Positions 34,946 to 45,197 of a stretch of 64,000 nt of DNA are shown one piece after another; positions within the stretch are counted from its first letter, which is position 1, and every line of letters begins with the position of its first letter. The notes under the pieces are model-generated. The model had not been told where the DNA came from, searched no databases, and was given only the letters and a program-made list of their open reading frames with translations. This stretch comes from Gonocerus acuteangulatus (lineage: Eukaryota > Arthropoda > Insecta > Hemiptera > Coreidae). The stretch covers positions 57,716,197 to 57,780,196 of the forward strand of contig OX328132.1 of NCBI GenBank assembly GCA_946811695.1, written 5' to 3'. The position numbers were made by a program, and so were the translations under genes.

Positions 34946-36056
34946 GTCCAGTCAACGAACAGTTATAGATGGAAATTTTTGGAACACAATTTTGGACTTC
35001 GTAACTTTGTTTGGGCTGGATAGGAGGTGAACATATCAAAAGTCCTCGCCCGTAGCCTTTGTGCCTGGGGGGAGCGGGGGTTTTGAAGGTCCCATTTTTC
35101 GGGTTTTCACTTATATCTCGGAAACCCTGCGTCCTAGAGACCTAATTATTCTTAACAAATGAAAGCTGATTAAATTTCCTACAAGTTCTATTCTATAACG
35201 TTTTTCCAGATATCTTTAGTTTTCGAAATATCCGGTCTTGAAAGTCTGCCAAAAAATAAATGTCGGCTATAGGGTTGTTGAGCATTCCATTTCCTTCAAT
35301 AATATATATTACTTTACTATTTTATGTATTTTCTTTCAAACGTTATATACACACTCACATGGTCTTAGCAAAACCATTGCCAATATAATGGACAAGATCT
35401 TATCTAATTGAGAGTGAATAACTGATCAGTGGGCCCAAAATTATATATTTTGTGCTATTTATACGTCCAGTACTCACTATATTTACATAATGGAGTATAT
35501 TTTCGACAATACATTGACTGGAAATGGTGAGAAATTGAAAGGTTCATTGGTCGACAGTTGTCGCCAGGTATCACGATGAACACTAAAACTGTTTTCACGT
35601 TTGAAGGAAAATACATAAAATAGTAAAGTTATATATATTCTTGAAGGGACTGTAATGCTCTACAACCCTATAAATGGCATTTATTTTTTGGGTTCATCGT
35701 TAAAGAGTTATCCGGCCACAAAGAGCAAAAAGTGTGTTTTTTCCAAAAATGACAGACATTCAAGAGCGGATATTTCGAGAACTAAAGATATCATGAAAAA
35801 CTTTACTGAATAGAACTTGTAGGAAATTTGATCAGCTTTCATTTGTTAAAGAATAGTCATGTCACTAGGACGCAGGGTTTCCGAGATATAAGTGAAAACC
35901 TAAAAAAAATTGACCTTTTAAACCTTCCCTCCCCCCGTCACAAAGGCTACGGGCGAGGACTTTTGATACGGTCACCTCCTATCCAGCCCAAACAAAGTTA
36001 TGAAGTCCAAAATTGTGTTCCAAAAATTTCCATTTATAAATCTTAGTTTCCTGGAC

Positions 36057-36057
<1 letters not shown>
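34945..36057. mobile_element. 1.1 kb fold-back element with about 400 bp inverted arms
   Basis: Arms 34945-35350 and about 35595-36057 are inverted copies. Both begin AGTCCAG and share ATGGAAATTTTTGGAACACA, TTTGTTTGGGCTGGATAGGA, AAAAGTCCTCGCCCGTAGCC, CTTATATCTCGGAAACCCTG and TTACTATTTTATGTATTTTC. The left arm lacks about 45 bp present in the right. The centre (35350-35595) is unrelated and has no transposase. The right arm is followed by (TA)n at 36060. Confidence 0.85.

Positions 36058-36059
<2 letters not shown>

Positions 36060-36119
<60 letters not shown>
36060..36119. repeat. (TA)n microsatellite
   Basis: 60 bp of TA between the fold-back element and a left-truncated copy of the CATGGGCG MITE. 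Confidence 0.95.
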
Positions 36120-36123
<4 letters not shown>

Positions 36124-36347
36124 ATTTTCATTTGATGGTAAAAATGTGTCATAAAACCCTTAAAAATAAATTAAATAACATCACATACTTCATAAAAAAT
36201 AGTTTACTTTAGGTGTAATAGCGTTTAAGTTGCATAACACTATTACAAGTTCTAAATTGTTATTATTCTATTCTCCGGAAATGGTCTCAGCCCCCTCCCC
36301 GAAATTTTCCCAGCCCCTCCCGAAATTATTTCCTATATACGCCCATG
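36120..36347. mobile_element. CATGGGCG MITE, left-truncated copy
   Basis: ATAAAACCCTTAAAAATAAA, GGTGTAATAGCGTTTAAGTT, GGAAATGGTCTCAGCCCCC and the terminal ATATACGCCCATG (ends 36347) match 10710-10894. The left TIR is missing; the (TA)n tract takes its place. Confidence 0.85.
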
Positions 36348-36602
36348 CTCCGTTTTAATACATTTTATGATGTTCGGCACCATTAAAATAGGCTTACGGG
36401 TCTCTTGGCTGATTAGTTTGAACTTTTCGCGCATAAAATCTACATGCAGACGAGTCTCAATCGACGTTGGTATTTACATCCTCATGCTCGCGGTTATTGA
36501 GGTGAAACATGCAGCTGTGGGTACCTTAGGGCTAGTAATGCCTAGCCTTTCCTACATCGTAAGAATGAAGTTGATAACAATAATGCCCAGAAAAGTGCTT
36601 AG
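36348..36602. other. no recognised feature
   Basis: Between the MITE and SINE copy 1. The open frame here (36367-36639) has no recognisable domain and overlaps the SINE. Confidence 0.4.
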
Positions 36603-36613
36603 AATAAAGAAAA

Positions 36614-36785
36614 GGGGTCTCCCGTGGTCTAGTGGCTAGCGCCTTAGATTCATAAGCGGGAGATGGTGGGTTCGATCCCCAACGGCAGAAGGAATTTTCT
36701 CATCTCAAGGCTCGTTGAGAAAATTCCTGGCTACACCCTGGATTTTGGCGCTAATGGCCCAGACTTGTCGATGCGCCGTTCAAAA
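36614..36785 (+). mobile_element. tRNA-derived SINE, copy 1, with 11 bp TSD
   Basis: A tRNA-like head (CCCGTGGTCTAGTGGCTAGC as box A region, GGTTCGATCCC as box B) is followed by a tRNA-unrelated body (GGAATTTTCTCATC, CACCCTGGATTTTGGCGCTA). An exact 11 bp repeat AATAAAGAAAA flanks it (36603-36613 and 36786-36796), as expected for LINE-mobilised SINEs. Polymerase III promoter boxes A and B are both present. Confidence 0.9.
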
Positions 36786-36920
36786 AATAAAGAAAAATCG
36801 AAAATTCGGATTACTTTTGTGACCTGTAAATTCTATGTTTTAATCAATTTTTACTTCTATTTTCGTTACGAATAAATAATTTTACATTTGGAGTTAACGA
36901 AGTATTCGAAAAAAAAAAAA

Positions 36921-36959
36921 GTCCGACTCGCAGGAACTGCGTCATCTTAGCGCGGTTCC

Positions 36960-37035
<76 letters not shown>

Positions 37036-38263
37036 GGCACATCTACATCTAGGTCATTAGCGCCGACATCCAGGGTGTAGCGAGGAATTTCCAGCGAGCC
37101 GTGGGATGATAAAATTCCTGCCGGAGGTTGGGAATCGAACCCACCATCTCCCGCTTATGAATCCAAGGCGCTAGCCATTAGACCACGGGAGACCCCGGTT
37201 CCTGTTCATATCCCTATTCTCATTTGAAAAGCATAGAATAGAAACAGATAATATTTTCCTCGGCCTTTGTTCAAAGGGTTTATACCTGGGGTCAGGTCCG
37301 CAAGACCCTAGAATTTTCTTCTACCGATACTTCATTTCATACGTTTCAATGAATTGGAAAATATCAAATATTTTCACACATTCCTGTGTTCTTTTACTTT
37401 AGTAATAATTCTACAGATAAAATCAATTAAAAAATAAAATAAAAAAACCAACAGCATAAAGGCAATTGAAAATATTCAAAAGACGTCAACGAATCTTTTT
37501 CTCTTGGCAAGCTATATTTCTAACAATGAAATGTTTTTCTTATCTTGCCTAATCTGTTTTATTGTAAAATACATTATCCAACTATAAGCAATTAAAAAAT
37601 AACAAGGAATAAAAACAGACAAAAAGAACAGTTCGAATAAGCAAAATCAATTACTTTAATGTTTTAAGCACTTATTTCTCCGATTGACATCGCCTAATCA
37701 AAACTTTCATCAGAACCTTTTTTGTAGAGCATTTAGTAAGCTTTCTAATGGTATTCTTTCGTTTACCAAGATTCTCAACCTTTTTCGAGATATTAAGGAA
37801 AATATACAAAGTTACCAAAACTTTTTAAGTCTGTTAATAAAATATTTTATTCTAACCCTTCCTTAACTCCAAACGTAACCAAAATTTCAACATATTAGTT
37901 TTGATGAAAGTAGAACATGCAGAAAATGTTTCAACTGAATCCCATGATTCTAAGTACCCAAACCAAAAACGGTATTCAAAAAATATTTTTCCAATTTTCT
38001 TGAAAACGGTTAAAGCTATCGCCTTGAAAATGGTTTCATTCGTTTTCCTAGCCCAGGAATCATATAAAACGAGTACTTAGAAGCTTATGAACTCAAAAAC
38101 GTAAGCGTTACGATTTTTTTTGCGCGAATTTCGCCCCAAACGCCATCTTCCAGTAGGCGGATTTTGCTGGTTAACGAACTTGACCTTTCAAATTGGACGA
38201 AGGATTTTTGTACCAAATTTCATCAAAATCGGACCATTCGTCTTCTAGCTAGAGAGCGAACAG

Positions 38264-38326
<63 letters not shown>

Positions 38327-38484
38327 TATACATATATATATATATACAAATTTGAACCATCGTTATTTTCGGTCTCTAGGGGGTCTGAAACGCGAAATTT
38401 TCTAGTCGGCACTTCCGGATTGTTTCATTGTATCAACCCTATAAGCGGGGTTCCTCCCTATGGGGGAGGGAGGAACCGCGCTAA
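36921..38484 (+). mobile_element. Helitron-like element, copy 4, most complete
   Basis: Begins GTCCGACTCGCAGG (36921). It has TTAGCGCGGTTCC at 36947-36959 and its exact reverse complement GGAACCGCGCTAA at the 3' end (38472-38484). Just before that lies a hairpin GGTTCCTCCC/GGGAGGAACC (from about 38449). A (TA)n-rich tract lies at 38271-38345. A SINE (36961-37195) is inserted at the 5' repeat. This is the DINE-1/HINE plan: subterminal inverted repeat, internal microsatellite, 3' stem-loop ending CTRR. No coding capacity; it would depend on a helicase-encoding element not seen here. Confidence 0.8.
36961..37195 (-). mobile_element. tRNA-derived SINE, copy 2, inserted in the Helitron-like element
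   Basis: Starts (plus strand) with about 70 T, then ACGGCACATCTACATCTAGG, GCGCCGACATCCAGGGTGTA, GGGAATCGAACCC (box B) and CTAGCCATTAGACCACGGGA (box A). On the minus strand this is head to poly-A tail. The flanks repeat CGGTTCC (36953-36959 and 37196-37202), extendable with one mismatch. The host sequence is split within GCGCGGTTCCGTTCATATCC of the Helitron-like family. Confidence 0.92.
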
Positions 38485-38547
38485 AATGATTAATGGGCAT
38501 GAAACATTTTCGGATCTACGTATATTTTGTAAATATCTTAGAAGTGT

Positions 38548-38770
38548 CTCCCCGTGGTCTAGTGGCTAACGCCTTGAATTCTCATGCGGGAGATGCTGGT
38601 TCGAGTCTCACCTGCAGTACGTTGTGTTCTTTCCGCCGAAAGAATTCTCTGCTCCACCATGGATGTTTAGGACGGTTGATAACCTATAGATAGCTCGGTG
38701 CTAATTTCATGCCTAGTTTCATGTGTGCCGTAGAACAAATATTACGATAGCATAAGAAAATCTCAAAACT
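38548..38770 (+). mobile_element. tRNA-derived SINE, second subfamily
   Basis: The head CCCGTGGTCTAGTGGCTAAC, GCGGGAGATGCTGGTTCGAG with box A and box B is like copy 1, but the body differs: GTTCTTTCCGCCGAAAGAAT, ATAACCTATAGATAGCTCGG. The ATAACCTATAGATA phrase also occurs in the third family at 42089, so bodies may be shared between heads. The 3' boundary is approximate and no clear TSD was found. Confidence 0.65.
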
Positions 38771-38859
38771 ACTCAAAAACACTTATGAAATTTTTAAAAA
38801 ATATCTTTAAAACATCACCGATCCTACCTAGTAGACACCGAAAATGACCCCATTAACTA

Positions 38860-39490
38860 TTAGTATGTTTAAAATGAATTCATCCGAGAAACGTAGTTTA
38901 CCAAAGGTACCACTAGGTGCGCTCACCAGGGGCGCTGTATCCCGTTCCTGCGTTTTTATTGTAGGATGTTCCCTTTTTACGTGGGGACGCTTTTATTATT
39001 CGTCAAGATCAGTAGAAGGAAATTTGTAATTTTGTGTACTTATTAAGTAGAGTTGTACCACGCATAAACAAAACAAGAAAGAAATTAATTTAAAAAAAAT
39101 GAAACAGTTGCTCATTACAAATGTAAAAAAGTCCATTACGCAGAAGCTGCATAACTAAGGACATTCCTTTGAATTTGGGTAGTGTAGACTGCATTCCTGA
39201 ATAATATGCTAAAAATAACCTATATAAATAAATTGAAAACTTAAATAGTTCTTCTATTTTACATTTGTAATGAGCAACTCAATCAAATTATTCAAATTAT
39301 TAACTTTTTAAATAATTTCCTTGCAGAGTTTTATGTATGCTTGGTACTAAACTACTTAATAAATACACGAAAACTTCACATTTTCGTCCGAGGCACGAAC
39401 GGGATACAGCACCCCTAGCGGTGGACGCGAGAAGTAATATCAAGACATAGGAACTCCTAGAGGCAGCTTTGCCAACTTACGTTTCACTGG
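38860..39490. mobile_element. 630 bp fold-back element
   Basis: The outer arms about 38885-38960 (GAAACGTAGTTTACCAAAGG, GGGCGCTGTATCCCGTTCCT) and 39390-39475 (reverse complement GAAACGTAAGTTGGCAAAG, GGGGTGCTGTATCCCGTTCG) are inverted. A nested inner pair GTTGCTCATTACAAATGTAA (39107) and TTACATTTGTAATGAGCAAC (39257) is perfect. No ORF. Confidence 0.7.
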
Positions 39491-39754
39491 AAAATTCCAT
39501 TCAAACATAGTACCAAGTAAACCCCACCCTTCTGATAGACCGATTTAATTCATTTTTACAACACTTTTTTTCCAAATAGATAACCAAGACGTATTCCGAG
39601 TTTCGTCACAATACAACAGTAATTACGACCGGTATGAGCGAATTAGTAATTTTGATTTCCTAAACTCAAAAATATAATTTTTTCCCCTAAATAAAAAAAA
39701 ATTATATTTATATTTGTACGGGTAACCATGTATGTAATTGTATCTGGTAGCGTA

Positions 39755-40040
39755 TTAACGCTAAACGGTAAGCAATACGATTTTGTTCGTGCGCATTTCA
39801 ACGAAAAACATTGTTCCGTTGGGCGGATTCTATTGGTTGAAGAGTTTAAGTTTCGTTATAGACAGAGTATAAATTTACCAAATTTCATCAAATTCGCATC
39901 TTTTTTGAGACTGCTAGAGCGAATGTAGATGAATATATTAAATATAGATGTATAGATTAGAACCGTTTTTTTTTTATCTATCGAGGTCGAGCTCTTAATC
40001 GATGTTCCTCCCAATGGAAGGAGGGAGGAGACACTCCTGT
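39755..40040 (+). mobile_element. diverged Helitron-like family member, 3' part
   Basis: ATTGTTCCGTTGGGCGGATT, CCAAATTTCATCAAATTCG, GAGCGAATGTAGATGAATA and a hairpin GTTCCTCCC/GGGAGGA near 40010-40032 follow the family order, with much divergence and no (TA)n. Confidence 0.5.
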
Positions 40041-40440
40041 CGAGCGAGTGGATTGCTATACAGTAATATTGTTCATAAATTTAATTAGGCGGAATCGATC
40101 CTCCTGCGTTCCGAGGGGAGCGTGCATGTAAGTCAAGGATTTGTGAAGCGAACCGTTTCTAACGCTAATTCCACCTAACGAGAGGGTTCCAGGCAACAAA
40201 GAGAAATACCGGCCTCATAGGATTAGGCAATAAAGTAGGAATTTAATCAAGTGGAGGTAGGAAGGCAATCAACCTGGATCAAGGATTACTGCATAGTATG
40301 AAGTTTGGTAATGCGAGACACCCCTGCCCATTTATACTCTCTAGCCTAGATATTTGAGGCCAAAATAGAGCTCCTAATGCATGTCTACTTGTGTGTGGTA
40401 TGTATATAAAGTTTCAAACTTGCTGTCTATTCCCATTTAA

Positions 40441-40525
40441 GAGCGGTTCCTCATTCCCTGTGCCGACTATAAAATTTCTCGTTTCATACCCCATGGTTCC
40501 CGAAAATATATGTGGTTCAAATTTG

Positions 40526-40585
<60 letters not shown>

Positions 40586-41034
40586 TGTCTGTTCGCGCTC
40601 CTGACGGCTCAAAAATGATCCGATTTTGATGAAATTTAGTAAAAAATTCTTTCATCTAGTTTGAAAGGTCAAGTTCATTAACCAGCAGAATCCGTCCACC
40701 GGAGCGAAATTCGGTTTTTCGAGCGAAATTCTCGAAAAAAATATTTACGCTTACATCATATGCTTGTAAGTACTCGTTTTATAGCCTTCTTGGCATAAGA
40801 AAACGAATGAACCCATTTTTAAGGCGATAGCTTTAACCGTATTCGAGAAAATTGGAAAAATATTTGTTGAATAACGTTTTTGGTTCGGGTACTTAGAATC
40901 ATGGGATTCCATTGAAACATTTCATCAAAACTAATATGTTGAAATTTTGGTTACGTTTGGAGTTAAGGAAGGGTTAGAATAAAATATTTTATTAACAGAT
41001 ATGGAAAGTTTTGGTAACTTCCTATACTTTCGTT

Positions 41035-41094
<60 letters not shown>

Positions 41095-41645
41095 GGCGCA
41101 CGTACATCTAGGTCATTAGCGCCGACATCCAGGGTGTAGCGAGGAATTTTACCAGTGAGCCGTGGGATGATAAAATTCCTGCCGGAGGTTGGGAATCGAA
41201 CCCACCACCTCCTGCTTATGAATCCAAGGCGCTAGCCATTAGACCACGGGAGACCCCCACTTTCGTTAATATCTCGAAAACAGTTAAGAATCATGGTAAT
41301 CGGAAGGTTACCACTCGAAAGCTTACTAAATTCTCTAGAAAAAAGATTCTGAAGAAAGTTTTGATTAGGCGATGTCAAACGGAGAAATAAGTACCTAAAA
41401 CTTAGAAGTTGGATAAGCGATAATTGATTTCGTTTATTTAAACGGTTCTTTTTGTATGTTTTTATTTCTTGTTATTTTGTTATTGCTTCTAGTAGGAGGA
41501 TGTATTTCTCTATAAAAAAGGTTCTGAAGAAAGTTTTGATTAGGCAATGTCAATCGGAGAAATATGTGCTTAAAACTTTAAAGTAATTGATTTCGTTTAT
41601 TCGACGGTTCTTTTTGTCTGTTTTTATTCCTTGATATTTTTAATT
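40441..41645 (-). mobile_element. Helitron-like element, minus-strand copy
   Basis: In reverse: AGCGGTTCC at the 3' end, AAATTTGTATATG, (TA)n at 40529-40581, TGTCTGTTCGCG, GGTCAAGTTCATTAACCAGC and further family blocks, then CTCCGTTTGACATCG and CGGTTCTTTTTGT at its 5' side. The 5' part is duplicated (about 41300-41470 and 41510-41645). A SINE at 41038-41258 interrupts it. Confidence 0.7.
41038..41258 (-). mobile_element. tRNA-derived SINE, copy 3, with 12 bp TSD
   Basis: Poly-T (about 55 bp), ACGGCGCACGTACATCTAGG, body and tRNA-like head ending CCACGGGAGACCC, as in copy 2. Exact 12 bp TSD ACTTTCGTTAAT at 41026-41037 and 41259-41270. The long pure tail and exact TSD suggest recent activity. 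Confidence 0.95.
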
Positions 41646-41947
41646 GCTTATGGAACGCTTACGTTTTCGAGTGCGAAACGAAAGAAACCATTGTTAAAGG
41701 GATATCTGTAACCTTTTTCTAGAAACATTGAAACACTTACTTTTCCGAACTAATTTTTAGTTTGGGTATACAGAAACGATTAATTCAGTTTAAACTTGTT
41801 CCAGACGTTTAATATTCATCTAATCCAAGATAGATATATTCATCTGATCCTATTGTTCCTGTGTGTAGTCATATTCTGTATAGAACCTAAATTGTACATA
41901 GAAACTGATGCGATTATGTATAGTCATATTGTACCTACATATATTGT

Positions 41948-42140
41948 ACCGGAGACCCGGTAGCCGTGAGGGTTAAGGCGTGAGCTCTTAACTCTCCGTG
42001 CCAAAGGTCGTGGGTTCGATTCCCACTAGGGGCGGTGGCTTTTCTTTCGAAAAAAGAAAAGGCATCACCCCTATCCTGGCTAGAAAAGGGTGGTAACCTA
42101 TAGATAACCCGTCCTAAAATTCGTAGTTAATAATAAATGG
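41948..42140 (+). mobile_element. tRNA-derived SINE, third family
   Basis: The head GGTAGCCGTGAGGGTTAAGG ... GTCGTGGGTTCGATTCCCAC has boxes A and B but a different tRNA body from copies 1-3. The tail region has a hairpin (GGTGGCTTTTCTTTCG / CGAAAAAAGAAAAGGCATCACC), GGTGGTAACCTATAGATAAC and TAATAATAAATGG at the end. A minus-strand tail fragment lies at 49921. Confidence 0.8.
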
Positions 42141-43320
42141 ACGTTAAAATTTAATTTATATTGTGCCTACATATATTGTAGGTACATATATTGTACCTAC
42201 ATATTGTGCTATATAGGAACTATTTCCTTTGTTATATTTATGTTTATATGTTTGTTCTTAAAAATGTATTGTTTTTGCAAGTTATTTTTACTTTTAGCTG
42301 TTTGTTATTCACAAACTCAACTATATAATTAGGTAGATACGGCGTATAATGTAATTGGATTATAATTATTATGTAAAAATTTGGGCACCATTTTGGTTTT
42401 TAGAGGTAAATCAATTAATATGCCGAAGTTAACTGCATAAATTGGCGAGGAAATGCGATAATGACGAAATTTCTGCAAGGCGTATTTAATAATTACCGTA
42501 ATCCAAATAAATAGGCAACAACTGAAGGCTATGCTTTGCGCATATGATTGGAGATTTTGACATGACAAAAGAAGATACGAGTGCCATCGAATGCCGTGTC
42601 AGCAGAAATTGGAGGTAGGGGTTCGGAACAGATAGACAAGATAGGGTACTTCCCATCCTTCCCTCCATTCAGACGTCGACTTCACCACTAGTCTTCCAGA
42701 CTCTAGGAATACTAAATGAACTCTTCTTTTAGACTTCAGAACGAACCATATGATTTCCAACCTCTATTACCCAAACATCTAAACAACTTAACTATAGGAC
42801 AGTAGTGAATTAAGTTTTATGATGGAATTTTTTCTCCATTATTACAAATTCAGAATCTTTTTTCGAATTCGATTTTCTTTTTAGCCTTCTTGAGCAAACT
42901 GCCAGAGGAAGGCGGGTGAGTATGTGACCACACAAGCATTCTTTGAATGATAAAATTATGACGCTTGCTACGTATAGTATATTTCACCAAAAGATTGATT
43001 TATGAAACATTTATGGGATAAAGGTATTCTTGATTGATTGAAGAACTGTCCCAATTATAGCAAATTAATTAATATCTGCGACTTGCCCACTGCTTGGTCC
43101 TTGAGCAAGCTATTCTGGGAAAGGATTCAAGAATGGTCTCAATAAATAGAGTCACTTTCCTAACTAGTATCAATCACGAAAAAATTAATTAATAGCTACG
43201 ACTATTTGCTCAATTGCAGCCTTTACGTGCAAATTAATTAATTTTATAAAATGGTGACCCTATATTTCACAATGTATTTTATGTGGCAGAAGGTCAAATT
43301 TCACTACACATTATTCTTTA
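42141..43320. other. no recognised gene
   Basis: AT-rich sequence starting with several GTACCTACATATATT repeats (42140-42200). The phrase CAAATTAATTAAT recurs at 43062, 43184 and 43231. No recognisable coding sequence. Confidence 0.45.
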
Positions 43321-43329
43321 ATAACACAG

Positions 43330-43935
43330 GTCAACATTTGAGCGAAAAAACACTCGGAGCCGTATGGTCCTTATGGGGTTTATGGCGTAGCTGATTACGA
43401 TAAGCGGGTTGGTTCATGACATAAGATTCAAGGTCATTTCAAGGTCAAATAGAGAAAAAACAGTAGGAAAAATCTGAAAAAATACATGCGTATGGTTTGA
43501 GTTCGAAACCGTAGTTCCTTTTCCTAGAGGTCATTTGGAGGTCAAATAGAAATAAAAACGTAGAAAGTATCTGAAAAAAACATTCAAAAATTCATTTTAT
43601 GGAAGGTAGCACGAATCAAACTAACTACGAATTCGGACTCTGGGGCCTCAAAAACATACGCATGAATTATTTCTGATTTTTCCTTCGGGTTTTTCCATCT
43701 ATATGACCTTCAACTGACCTTGAATCTTATGTCATGAACCAACCCGCTTATCGTAATTAGCTCCGCCATAAACCCTCTAAGGACCATACCGCTCCGAGTG
43801 TTTTTTAGCTCAAATGTTGACCTTGAATCTGATGTAATGAAGGGTTACCAACCCGCTCATCGTAATCAGCAACCCCAAAAACCCCATAAGGACCATACCG
43901 CTCGGAGAGTTTTTTTTTAGATGACATGTTGGCCT
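43330..43935. mobile_element. fold-back element with a third partial arm
   Basis: Left arm from 43330 (GTCAACATTTGAGC, ACACTCGGAGCCGTATGGTC, ACGATAAGCGGGTTGGTTCA) is inverted at 43690-43822. A further inverted partial copy follows at 43822-43935 (GTTGACC, CCAACCCGCTCATCGTAATC, GGACCATACCGCTCGGAGAG). The arms contain repeated CAAGGTCA motifs. No ORF. Confidence 0.75.
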
Positions 43936-44548
43936 GTGTAATCCTCTTTTTCGCTCTAGGTATTTCACGTCTCTTAGACGCGTCTTTTAAGTGCTTCAGG
44001 AGCACTTCAAATGCAAATATGCAGCCTCAACCACAGAGAACCTTCCGATGGGAGGACCACGTCCAGATATATTTCGGCTTGACCAATGCTCGAATTCAAC
44101 AAGACATTTTGTACAGAATTAACAATTAACACTTTCAACATTCTCACTTTAATTGCTAGCACCCTTCGCGTGCTAATATTTCTTTGATCCCAATTTAACA
44201 TGAACCATGTTCTCAAATATCAGGAGAAATAAGGTTTTTACGTAAATGGGCTCGGAGAAAGCAGTTTCTGCGAGCCTTTTATTAGCGCGGTCCGTCCGCG
44301 CGAGGAGGAAACTCGCTTTTGAGGTTGACTTCATGATGCAATCCGGAAGTGCCGTCTAGAAAATTTCATGTTCAGTTTATAACGGTGGTTCAAATTTGTG
44401 TGTGTGTGTGTATATGTATATATATTAGTCTGGTTGCTCTCCCACCATCTCAAAAATGATTCGATTTTCATTAAATTTGGCGGGGGAGTCGCTTATGATA
44501 CTGTCAGTTTCCTGTTGTGGTGTCAAATCTATTTTCTCTTCGAGATAT

Positions 44549-44724
44549 ATTTATTTTTTTTTACGGCGCATTGACATATAGGCCATAAGCGCCGACATCC
44601 AGGGTGCAGCGAGGAATTTCCCCAACGAGCCATGATATGAAAAACATCCTGCCGCACTTGGGAATCGAACCCATCATCCCCCGCTTATGAATCTAAGGCG
44701 CTAGCCACTAGACCACGGGAGACC
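44549..44724 (-). mobile_element. tRNA-derived SINE, copy 4, with 13 bp TSD
   Basis: Short poly-T, ACGGCGCATTGACATATAGG, GCGCCGACATCCAGGGTGCA, box B complement GGGAATCGAACCC and box A complement CTAGCCACTAGACCACGGGA. Flanked by CTCTTCGAGATAT (44536-44548 and 44725-44737). Confidence 0.93.
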
Positions 44725-44789
44725 CTCTTCGAGATATCATTTTAAAATTTTTCGAAAGATCCAATCCCACCAATAACTGCTAATATGGT

Positions 44790-45128
44790 TCTTTACTAAT
44801 CATCAGCCCAGTACAGGCCACGAGGGCCCTGAGGGGCAGATACTATAGAGGTATCTGATTCATGACCATACGGCACACTAGGGAGATAGCACGGTCAGTA
44901 CTATGCTCCGGCCGGCTGATTTTCCCCTTGGCCGCTTCGACTGCAGTCATTATTACCCATTATTAAATTAATTAATGGCTGGGTTGGCCTTGGGACGGTC
45001 AGGGAGGCCGAATTCAACCCATGAACAAAGACACTAGAAGAAAAAATCTTTAGTGCTTGCTCGTGATTTGAACTCAGGTAATCCAACTTATTAGTCCAGT
45101 GCTCTACCACTGAGCTGAACTCGCCCCA
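44790..45128 (-). mobile_element. tRNA-headed SINE, fourth family
   Basis: On the minus strand the right end reads GGGGCGAGTTCAGCTCAGTG, GTAGAGCACTGGAC ... CTGAGTTCAAATCACGAGC: a tRNA-like head with box A (AGCTCAGTGGTAGAGC) and box B (GAGTTCAAATC). The body carries GGCCGAATTCGG-like and CCGGCCGG text and GCCCTCGTGGCCTGTACTGG toward its tail at about 44800. Boundaries approximate. Confidence 0.65.
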
Positions 45129-45197
45129 TTCCTTTTCTAATAGAGCTAGAAATATGAACGGAACTGTGCTAAGATGACGCAGTTCCTGTGAGTCGGA

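Larger units (their letters stand above)
44272..45197 (-). mobile_element. Helitron-like element, minus copy with two nested insertions
   Basis: The 3' end lies at the left (TTAGCGCGGTCC, GTTCAAATTTGTGTGTG where (TA)n is replaced by a short (TG)n) and the 5' end at the right (GAACTGTGCTAAGATGACGC, AGTTCCTGTGAGTCGGACG, near 45154-45197). A tRNA-derived SINE (44549-44724) and another tRNA-headed repeat (about 44790-45128) sit inside. Confidence 0.75.

Noticed and set aside
36618..36690. tRNA gene
   Set aside because: Boxes A and B are present, but the sequence is one of several copies with a shared non-tRNA body, poly-A/T tail and TSD, so it is a SINE head.
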